Assembly (NCBI GenBank): GCA_021199865.1
Contig: JAJQHG010000010.1
Location: 5,667 to 13,789, forward strand
DNA length: 8,123 bases
Origin: Methanosphaera sp.
Lineage (GTDB): Archaea > Methanobacteriota > Methanobacteria > Methanobacteriales > Methanobacteriaceae
Direction of reading: 5' to 3'
Shown: positions 1 to 5,330 of the stretch, in pieces
Layout of the letters: each line of letters starts with the position of its first letter
How positions within the stretch are numbered: the stretch's first letter is position 1
The notes under the pieces: model-generated
Database searches by the model: none
Told to the model about the DNA's origin: nothing
Seen by the model: only the letters and a program-made list of their open reading frames with translations
Made by a program: the position numbers and the translations under genes

Positions 1-9
1 ATATTAGTA

Positions 10-75
10 AAAATTAGTGATTAAACAATATAAAATATGTTAAAATTAGTGATAATTATAGTTAAAATTAGTGAT
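10..75. repeat. Three direct copies of AAAATTAGTGAT near the left edge
   Basis: The 12-mer AAAATTAGTGAT occurs exactly at 10-21, 42-53 and 64-75. The last two copies share a longer 15-bp match (39-53 and 61-75, GTTAAAATTAGTGAT). Start-to-start spacings are 32 and 22 bp, close to three and two helical turns, so the copies would face the same side of the DNA. They lie downstream of hdrA and run toward the window edge, so more copies may exist outside. They could be protein-binding iterons for the next gene. They could also be a duplicated 3' end of a plus-strand gene, because frame 1 reads ILVKISD-stop at 1-24. The repeats are directly visible; their role is unknown. Confidence 0.7.
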
Positions 76-86
76 TATGATCTAAA

Positions 87-124
87 AGATAATTGTTGGA
101 AGAGAAGATTCTTCCAAGTTATCT
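87..124 (-). terminator. Hairpin downstream of hdrA, probable terminator
   Basis: A perfect 8-bp inverted repeat, TTGGAAGA (96-103) and TCTTCCAA (110-117), flanks a 6-base loop. It is extended by outer arms AGATAA (87-92) and TTATCT (119-124) across a small asymmetric bulge, giving about 14 base pairs. It starts 13 bases after the hdrA stop codon, and on the minus strand it ends in TTATCTTTTAG. This resembles a stem followed by a short U-tract, so it could end the hdrA transcript or protect its 3' end. Archaeal termination often needs only a U-tract, so the role of the stem is inferred. The fold could also form in plus-strand RNA from a convergent gene. Confidence 0.55.
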
Positions 125-136
125 TCATGAATAAGT

Positions 137-2086
137 TTATTCGAAACAAGCCTCGATCTGTGCAAGGATTTGTTCATTCTTAAAGTGTGCTTGATCAAGA
201 GCACCTGTAGGACATGCACCTACACATGTTCCACAACCTTTACATAGTGCAACGTTTACGTGACATTTACCGTCTTCTATTTCGAGTGCACCGAATGGAC
301 ATAATTCAACACATATCTGGCAACCACCACAGTTCTCTTCTGCTACTTGTGCGATGATTGGCTCAATTTCTACTTCTCCCTTAATCATAGGAATTGCTGC
401 ACGTGCTGCTGCACCTGAAGCTTGTGCTACTGTATCAGGAATATCTTTAGGACCTTGTGCTACACCTGCAAGGTAGATACCATCAGTCATGGTGTCAACA
501 GGTCTGAGCTTAGGGTGAGCTTCCATAAAGAATCCATTATCTGAGTAGGATAATCCCATTAACTGTCTGAGGTCATCCATACCTGCAGGAGGTACTAAAC
601 CTACAGATAATACTACTAAGTCATATGTGAATGCAGTTGCTTTACCTAAGAGGGTATCTTCTGCACGTACTGTAATTGACTTATCTTCATTCTCGATAAG
701 TTGTGCTGCTTTACCTCTGATAAATTTGATTCCATATTTCTCTTGTGATAATCTGTAGAACTCTTCGTAACCTTTACCGAATGCACGAATATCTATGTAG
801 TAGATAGTTACTTCTGTATCTGGTTCGTGGTCAACACATAATTGTGCGTTCTTCATAGCATACATACAACATACTCTAGAACAGTATGCGTTACCAACTT
901 TCTCATCACGTGATCCTACACATTGGATGAATGCAATCTTCTTAGGTGTTTCACCAGAGGAAGGTTGGATTACGTGTCCTTGTGTTGGTCCAGATGCATT
1001 TATGTATCTTTCGATTTGTAGACCCGTAATTACATTTTCTGCTTGATCGAAGATGTATTCTTCTTTCTCTGTTGGGTCGAATGGGTCGTAACCTGTTGCT
1101 ACTACTATTGTACCAATATCTAACTCAATGTCTTCTGGTTCTTGCTCGTGATTAATTGCATCAATTGTACATGCTTTATCACATAAGTGACAGTTTATAC
1201 AGTAATCCTTATCGATTGTTGCTACTAATGGTACTGCTTGTGGGAATGGGATGTATGCAGCTTTTACCATACCTGTTCCTTCATCGAAGTAGTTAGGTAT
1301 TTCTATTGGACAAGCTTCTTGACATGCTCCACAACCTGTACATGCTACTTCATCAACATATCTAGGTTTTTTGGTTACTGTTACTTTGAAGTTACCAATG
1401 TATCCATCTACATCTGTTACTTCTGCATATGAAATTAACTCAATGTTTTCGTGTTTACTTGCGTCTACCATCTTAGGTGCTAGAATACACATTGAACAGT
1501 CAAGTGTAGGGAATGTTTTATCTAATTGTCCCATTCTACCACTTAAGGTTGGGTTTCTCTCTATGAGGTAGGTTTTGAATCCCATGTCACCTAAATCTAG
1601 TGCTGTCTGGATACCACCTACTCCACCACCGATAACCATAGCTGTCTTAGTTACACCTACTTTCTCAGGTGTTAATGGGTTTAATAATCTTGCTTTTGCA
1701 ATACCCATACGTACTAAGTCTTTTGCTTTTTCGGTTGCTCCTACAGGATCGTCTCCGTGTACCCAGGAGTCTTGTTCTCTTAGGTTTACGAACTCAAATA
1801 AGTATTTGTTTAATCCTGCTTCTTCTACACATCTTCTGAATGTAGGTTCGTGTAAACGAGGACTACATGCTGCTACAACAACTCTGTTTAAGTTTAATTC
1901 TTTAATATCTTCTTGAATTAAATTCTGTCCTGGGTCAGAACACATGTATTTGTATTCACGTGAAACTGTTACATCAGGAAGACTTCCTGCGTACTCAGAT
2001 ACGTCTTTACAGTCTATTACTCCACCAATGTTTACTCCACAGTGGCAAGTATATACTCCTATACGTAATTCTTCATTATCTGCCAA
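137..2086 (-). CDS. hdrA: CoB-CoM heterodisulfide reductase iron-sulfur subunit A (HdrA)
   Basis: HdrA is the FAD-carrying subunit of cytoplasmic heterodisulfide reductase. In the HdrABC-MvhADG complex it bifurcates electrons from H2 to ferredoxin and, through HdrBC, to the CoM-S-S-CoB disulfide formed in the last step of methanogenesis. The 649-residue protein has an N-terminal domain with Cys14, 16, 49 and 74. A Rossmann FAD motif, VIGGGVGG, lies near 151-158, followed by the DCSMC segment (197-200). An inserted ferredoxin domain has two CxxCxxCxxxC motifs (249-259 and 296-306). A cysteine group lies at 389-407, and a C-terminal ferredoxin domain has two more motifs (586-596 and 615-625). 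All four ferredoxin motifs keep all four cysteines, and length is near normal for the family. The start is TTG (2084-2086), chosen because AGGTGAT lies 5 bases upstream. No hdrB, hdrC or mvh gene is next to it, as I recall for Methanobacteriales. It probably has its own promoter in the 201-base spacer upstream. Confidence 0.97.
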   Translation of the reverse strand: MADNEELRIGVYTCHCGVNIGGVIDCKDVSEYAGSLPDVTVSREYKYMCSDPGQNLIQEDIKELNLNRVVVAACSPRLHEPTFRRCVEEAGLNKYLFEFVNLREQDSWVHGDDPVGATEKAKDLVRMGIAKARLLNPLTPEKVGVTKTAMVIGGGVGGIQTALDLGDMGFKTYLIERNPTLSGRMGQLDKTFPTLDCSMCILAPKMVDASKHENIELISYAEVTDVDGYIGNFKVTVTKKPRYVDEVACTGCGACQEACPIEIPNYFDEGTGMVKAAYIPFPQAVPLVATIDKDYCINCHLCDKACTIDAINHEQEPEDIELDIGTIVVATGYDPFDPTEKEEYIFDQAENVITGLQIERYINASGPTQGHVIQPSSGETPKKIAFIQCVGSRDEKVGNAYCSRVCCMYAMKNAQLCVDHEPDTEVTIYYIDIRAFGKGYEEFYRLSQEKYGIKFIRGKAAQLIENEDKSITVRAEDTLLGKATAFTYDLVVLSVGLVPPAGMDDLRQLMGLSYSDNGFFMEAHPKLRPVDTMTDGIYLAGVAQGPKDIPDTVAQASGAAARAAIPMIKGEVEIEPIIAQVAEENCGGCQICVELCPFGALEIEDGKCHVNVALCKGCGTCVGACPTGALDQAHFKNEQILAQIEACFE

Positions 2087-2091
2087 GTTAA

Positions 2092-2098
2092 ATCACCT
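2092..2098 (-). promoter_or_regulatory. Ribosome binding site that fixes the TTG start of hdrA
   Basis: The minus strand reads AGGTGAT, then 5 bases, then TTG. AGGTGAT is a 7-base match to the complement of the archaeal 16S rRNA 3' end. No ATG in frame nearby has a comparable site, so the TTG start is well supported. Confidence 0.8.
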
Positions 2099-2219
2099 AT
2101 TTATTAAGACTATGATGTTCAAATATATTTTTTAAAGAAATTTACTCTAAAAAATACTTGTTAACTATTAAAAAATTTAACAAATTATATCCTATGATTT
2201 AAAATATAGAGTTTCATTA

Positions 2220-2242
2220 TATATAAACATTTATAAAGTTCG
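2220..2242 (-). promoter_or_regulatory. Candidate hdrA promoter with BRE-like and TATA-like boxes
   Basis: The minus strand reads CGAAC (BRE-like, 2238-2242) directly followed by TTTATAAA (2230-2237), and a second box, TTTATATA, at 2220-2227. Transcription starting about 25 bases downstream would leave an untranslated leader of roughly 105-120 bases before the TTG codon, which is long for an archaeal mRNA. A weaker AT-rich box nearer the gene (about 2119-2130) could instead give a short leader. The sequence alone does not decide between them. Confidence 0.45.
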
Positions 2243-2244
2243 TA

Positions 2245-2258
2245 TGAAAACAAAATAG
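2245..2258 (-). terminator. T-rich stretch after the first AEC transporter, weak terminator candidate
   Basis: About 30 bases after the stop codon of the transporter gene at 2288-3187, the minus strand reads CTATTTTGTTTTCA with no clear stem. Archaeal RNA polymerase can terminate at such T-runs. It sits just upstream of the proposed hdrA promoter, which suits separate transcription. Confidence 0.3.
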
Positions 2259-2270
2259 TTAGAATGTTAA

Positions 2271-2299
2271 TTTAGAAGAAGGTGAATTTAGAGGAAGGT
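2271..2299. repeat. 16-bp tandem duplication over the stop codon of the first AEC gene
   Basis: TTTAGAAGAAGGT (2271-2283) and TTTAGAGGAAGGT (2287-2299) match at 12 of 13 positions and repeat with a 16-base period; extending the match gives 14 of 16. The copy at 2287-2299 contains the last coding codons and the TAA stop (2288-2290). The other copy lies just outside the gene. Replication slippage at the gene end is the simplest explanation. Confidence 0.6.
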
Positions 2300-3187
2300 T
2301 ATAATAACCGTCAATGAAACAAGACTTAGAACAGTGTCCATTGCAATAGTTGAACTCATAACATCAACATCCAAGGAATATGCCAATGCTAATACAAGAG
2401 CATTCATACCTGTAGGCATACCTGCCTCAAGAACAGCAACATTAAAATTCATACCACTAATACCTAGTAGAGATAATCCTACATACATCACAACAGGTGC
2501 AAGCACTAATCTTATAGCACAAATAAATACACTATCACCTAGATACTTCCTAATATCCCTAAAGTTAAGATTTAATCCAAGAGATAACATAATCGTCGGT
2601 ATAGTTGCATCAGCCAGATAGTTAAGTGTTGTATCAAGCACATATCCAATGTTAATGTCTAGAACATTAAATATTAAACCGAAAACCACAGCCCATAAAG
2701 GCATGAATGACAGGGCAGTTTTAATAACATCACGACGATTACCCCCAAACTGTGTTACAAGAACTATACCAAATAACACGAAGATCAAAGCACTAGTAAT
2801 ATCAAAGAAAACTGCGTGAGTTAATCCAACAGTACCATACACACCCATAGTTATAGGAAAACCAACAAAAGCTGTATTCATAACTGCCACTGCTATCATT
2901 ATTGTCCATGTCTTAACCTTAGAATAACACCTATACCTAGAATAACATAATGCTATAACCATACAAATAAGGCTCAAGAAGAATGAAGATACAGGCAATA
3001 TCAACATATCAGTACTAATACTTGCTGTTGATAAATTAACAAAAATAAGGGAGGGCAATCCTACCTTCATCACAATCTTTGAAAGTGTATTACTATCCTT
3101 AGGCTTTAAGAGGTTAATTCTCTTTAATACATATCCTAATACCATAAGTATAGTAGGAACTAATATAATCTCAATAGAACTTGTCAT
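2288..3187 (-). CDS. AEC-family (auxin efflux carrier type) membrane transporter, copy 1
   Basis: This is a predicted secondary carrier of the AEC family (Mem_trans), which includes plant auxin carriers and bacterial malate or malonate permeases. The substrate here cannot be told from sequence. The 299-residue protein is almost entirely hydrophobic, with about ten membrane segments near 7-23, 40-55, 64-85, 96-115, 124-147, 160-182, 187-208, 221-243, 251-270 and 281-299. Family-type features include MNTAFVGFP (103-111), in the centre of the first half, and the LP pair at 44-45. ATIPTIMLSLG (194-204) lies in the second half. It has no separate signal peptide; the first helix acts as anchor. The start is ATG, with AGAGTG 5 bases upstream (3193-3198). 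It is a paralogue of the next gene upstream, aligning without gaps at 159 of 299 identical residues by hand count. The family call is confident; the transport direction and substrate are unknown. Confidence 0.88.
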   Translation of the reverse strand: MTSSIEIILVPTILMVLGYVLKRINLLKPKDSNTLSKIVMKVGLPSLIFVNLSTASISTDMLILPVSSFFLSLICMVIALCYSRYRCYSKVKTWTIMIAVAVMNTAFVGFPITMGVYGTVGLTHAVFFDITSALIFVLFGIVLVTQFGGNRRDVIKTALSFMPLWAVVFGLIFNVLDINIGYVLDTTLNYLADATIPTIMLSLGLNLNFRDIRKYLGDSVFICAIRLVLAPVVMYVGLSLLGISGMNFNVAVLEAGMPTGMNALVLALAYSLDVDVMSSTIAMDTVLSLVSLTVIITFL

Positions 3188-3192
3188 TTATA

Positions 3193-3240
3193 CACTCTAA
3201 AATATTTCTATATATTACTCTATAATCCTGATTTTAAAAA
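3193..3240 (-). promoter_or_regulatory. Candidate promoter and ribosome binding site of AEC copy 1
   Basis: On the minus strand, a TATA-like TTTTTAAAA (3232-3240) would place the transcript start near 3207-3210. This leaves about 20 bases of leader that contain AGAGTG (3193-3198), 5 bases before the ATG. The spacing is plausible for an archaeal promoter, but the whole spacer is AT-rich and the box has no strong BRE. Confidence 0.35.
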
Positions 3241-3269
3241 CATTACTAAATGAACTAAGAATCTAAGTA

Positions 3270-3291
3270 GAAAATAAAAAAATAGTAAAAG
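3270..3291 (-). terminator. T-rich terminator after AEC copy 2
   Basis: Shortly after the stop codon at 3303 the minus strand reads CTTTTACTATTTTTTTATTTTC, with a run of seven T and no stem. This is the usual form of an archaeal intrinsic terminator. It supports separate transcription of the two transporter genes, although read-through is possible. Confidence 0.5.
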
Positions 3292-3300
3292 ATTGGTGAT

Positions 3301-3328
3301 GATTATAATAGATAGATTATAACAGGTA
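3301..3328. repeat. 14-bp tandem duplication over the stop codon of the second AEC gene
   Basis: GATTATAATAGATA (3301-3314) and GATTATAACAGGTA (3315-3328) are adjacent and match at 12 of 14 positions. The stop codon (3303-3305) lies in the first copy. Because 14 is not a multiple of three, the two copies are read in different frames, and TTATAA is read as a Leu codon plus stop only in the outer copy. Confidence 0.6.
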
Positions 3329-4202
3329 GCGTTATAATACTTAGAACTGTTGATGTGAAGACCATACTCGCCATAAGATTACTATCTAAGTCATACCTTA
3401 ATGAGAGTACTAACCCATTCATAGCTATAGGCATAGCAGACTCTACGATTGCAACACTACTAATAAAAGATGAATAGCCTAAGCTTAACATTATAATACA
3501 CATTAGTATAGGTGATACTAGGAGTCTAAATATTATTACAAAGCCACTGTCAGATAAGTTCTTACCAAGACTCCTAAAGTCAATAGTTAATCCAAGAGAT
3601 ATCATGATAAGTGGTATTGTAGCATTTGCTAAGTAATCGAGGGTAGTATCAACCACATATCCAAGATTAATATCTAAATAATTAAATAGTAGACCAAAGA
3701 CCACAGCCCATAATGGCATGAATGTAACAGCATTTTTTATTACATCTTTTCTGTTTCCACCAAAGACTCCACTTAGAACAATACCCATAACTACTAGTAG
3801 TATTGCTAGAGCTAAGTCATAGAATATAGCAATGGAAAAACCTTCACTACCAAATGCACCTAAAACAACAGGGAATCCCATAAAACCTGTGTTCATCATT
3901 GAAGTTGCAATAATAATAGTCCAAGTTTTAACTTTAGAGTAATGCCTAACTTTTGAGTAGATATAACCTATAACCATACATACTACACAGAATAAAAATG
4001 AAATGATAGGTAGGGTTGCCTGTTGACCAGTAATATTAGCACTAGATAAATTAGTAAAAACAAGACATGGAAGAGCAACATTAATAACAATACTATTAAG
4101 AGTAGTACTATCCTCCTTCTTAATAATATTAAACCTCTTTAAAACCACACCTACAAAAATAAGTAATGTAGGAACCAACACTGCCTCAACAGAACTTGCC
4201 AT
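3303..4202 (-). CDS. AEC-family (auxin efflux carrier type) membrane transporter, copy 2
   Basis: This is a second predicted AEC-family secondary carrier in the cell membrane, substrate unknown. It has about ten hydrophobic segments in the same positions as its neighbour, including MNTGFMGFP (103-111), FMPLWAVVFG (161-170, identical in both copies) and ATIPLIMISLG (194-204). I chose the ATG at 4200-4202 rather than the TTG one codon upstream. It gives 299 residues and aligns end to end without gaps with the paralogue at 2288-3187 (MASSVEA against MTSSIEI). The upstream GTGTGAT also touches the TTG directly, which is too close to serve it. Charged loops such as KRFN, SKVRHYSKVKTW and GGNRKDVIK are shared with the copy. 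Divergence is largest in residues 221-250, a possible place for a difference in specificity. Promoter and terminator candidates on both sides suggest its own transcript. Confidence 0.87.
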   Translation of the reverse strand: MASSVEAVLVPTLLIFVGVVLKRFNIIKKEDSTTLNSIVINVALPCLVFTNLSSANITGQQATLPIISFLFCVVCMVIGYIYSKVRHYSKVKTWTIIIATSMMNTGFMGFPVVLGAFGSEGFSIAIFYDLALAILLVVMGIVLSGVFGGNRKDVIKNAVTFMPLWAVVFGLLFNYLDINLGYVVDTTLDYLANATIPLIMISLGLTIDFRSLGKNLSDSGFVIIFRLLVSPILMCIIMLSLGYSSFISSVAIVESAMPIAMNGLVLSLRYDLDSNLMASMVFTSTVLSIITLPVIIYLL

Positions 4203-4248
4203 CAAATCACACTTAAAATATATACTAATAATAATTTTGATAACAAGT

Positions 4249-4256
4249 AATATAAA
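4249..4256 (-). promoter_or_regulatory. TATA box candidate for AEC copy 2
   Basis: The minus strand reads TTTATATT at this site within a longer T-run. A start about 25 bases downstream would fall near 4227, leaving a leader of about 25 bases before the ATG at 4202. The distance is good for an archaeal promoter; the upstream BRE is weak. Confidence 0.45.
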
Positions 4257-4276
4257 AAAATTCTATAAAATAGCTA

Positions 4277-4316
4277 GATAAATAAAAACATGAAATGTGA
4301 TAAATAATAAAAAGAC
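4277..4316 (-). terminator. T-rich terminator region after radA
   Basis: About 20 bases after the radA stop codon the minus strand has two T-rich stretches, GTCTTTTTATTATTTATC (4299-4316) and TGTTTTTATTTATC (4277-4290). Between them is only a very short potential stem (ACAT/ATGT). They probably end the RPA-radA transcript before the transporter promoter at about 4250. Confidence 0.45.
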
Positions 4317-4337
4317 ATTGAAAGAGTAATTAGAAGG

Positions 4338-5273
4338 TTAATCTACTATTCCCTCAGTAGTAACCTTAAATACTGCTTCTCCCTCAGGTAGGTGTGGACT
4401 ATCTACAAGTCTAGCAATCCTCTTACCAGATAACCCCTTCTTAAGAAGTACCCTATATGTTGATGCGTGACCTAAAACATGTCCACCAACAGCCTTTGTA
4501 GGTGTACCAAAGAAGCTATCAGGCTTTGCTTGTACCTGGTTAGTTATCACTATAGCCACATTATATGATGTAGCAATAGTTTGTAGTGAGTGTAAGTGCT
4601 GATTAAGCTTCTGTTGACGTGTAGCAAGAGACTCACGACCAACATACTCTGCCCTGAAGTGTGCCATTAAAGAATCAATAACAATTAACTTAATATTAAC
4701 ATCATTCTGTATTAATTCATTAATCTTATCAGCCATTAAGATTTGGTGTGAACTATTAAATGCTCTTGCCACATGAATCTTACTTAGAACTTCCTCAACA
4801 TCAAGACCAAAACCTGTAGCTATCTGTTCTATACGCTCTGGACGGAAAGTGTTCTCTGTATCAATATATACAACTTCTCCTTCAAGACCACCCTCATCCA
4901 TAGGTAGTTGTACAGTAACCGCTAACTCATGAGATATCTGACTTTTACCTGAACCAAACTCTCCATAGAATTCAGTGATAGATTGTGTTTCTACACCTCC
5001 ACCAATTAATTCATCTAATCCCTTACTACCTGTAGTTATATATCCAACATCATCACGACGTTCCTTTACTTCTAGTGCTGTTTCAAAATCAATCTTCTCA
5101 GCCTTACGTGCGGCCTCAATAACTTTTGCGGCTACACCTTCACCCATCTCAACCTTTACTGCTAATTCCTTTGGAGTTGCAGTTGCTAATCTCATCATAT
5201 CAGCAAATCCTGCATCTCTAAGTTTCTGTGCTGTTTTTTCTCCTACACTTGGTAATTCCTCTAATTCAACCAT
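4338..5273 (-). CDS. radA: DNA repair and recombination protein RadA
   Basis: RadA is the archaeal RecA/Rad51 recombinase. It forms an ATP-dependent filament on single-stranded DNA and carries out homologous pairing and strand exchange. The 311-residue length is typical for euryarchaeal RadA. Residues 1-60 form the helix-hairpin-helix DNA-binding domain (LPSVGEKTAQKL, 7-18). FETA (63-66) is the polymerisation motif that docks on the next subunit. Walker A is GEFGSGKS (104-111, Lys110) and Walker B ends LIVID (196-200). Loop L1 contains RAEYVGRESLATRQ (207-220). Loop L2 runs from NQVQAKPDSF (245-254) through GGHVLGH (263-269). All key residues are present and there is no intein, although some archaeal radA genes carry one. 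The ATG has GGAGGT 6 bases upstream. The gene begins 54 bases after the RPA stop codon on the same strand, so the two are probably co-transcribed. Confidence 0.97.
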   Translation of the reverse strand: MVELEELPSVGEKTAQKLRDAGFADMMRLATATPKELAVKVEMGEGVAAKVIEAARKAEKIDFETALEVKERRDDVGYITTGSKGLDELIGGGVETQSITEFYGEFGSGKSQISHELAVTVQLPMDEGGLEGEVVYIDTENTFRPERIEQIATGFGLDVEEVLSKIHVARAFNSSHQILMADKINELIQNDVNIKLIVIDSLMAHFRAEYVGRESLATRQQKLNQHLHSLQTIATSYNVAIVITNQVQAKPDSFFGTPTKAVGGHVLGHASTYRVLLKKGLSGKRIARLVDSPHLPEGEAVFKVTTEGIVD

Positions 5274-5278
5274 ATTCT

Positions 5279-5330
5279 AACCTCCACTATTTAAACCTCT
5301 ACTGTTTAAAAATATACTATTTAACCTCTA
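5279..5330 (-). repeat. RPA-radA spacer with repeated AGAGGTT-type elements and the radA ribosome binding site
   Basis: The short spacer is built from near-copies. On the plus strand ACTATTTAAACCTCTA (5286-5301) and ACTATTTAACCTCTA (5316-5330) differ by one A; the second copy includes the RPA stop codon (TAG, 5328-5330). On the minus strand this gives three Shine-Dalgarno-like elements: AGAGGTT (5323-5329), AGAGGTT (5294-5300) and GGAGGTT (5279-5285). Only the last is correctly placed, 6 bases from the radA ATG. The others may be duplication by-products or may hold ribosomes near radA. A TATA-like TTTTTAAA also lies in the spacer, so a weak internal promoter cannot be excluded. Confidence 0.6.

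Noticed and set aside
1..24. Possible C-terminal tail of a plus-strand gene (ILVKISD-stop)
   Set aside because: Eight codons at the window edge cannot be distinguished from an AT-rich spacer. It is kept only as an alternative explanation of the repeats.
10..75. CRISPR array
   Set aside because: The repeats are only 12-15 bp, the spacers are short and AT-rich, and no cas gene is present.
1575..1916. 113-residue plus-strand open frame opposite hdrA
   Set aside because: It lies antisense to the FAD-binding and N-terminal parts of HdrA and has no family resemblance.
3295..3302. GGTGATGA resembling box C of an archaeal C/D-box RNA
   Set aside because: No box D (CTGA) or box D'/C' pair is found at the right distance, and it lies in the duplicated 3' end of a transporter gene.
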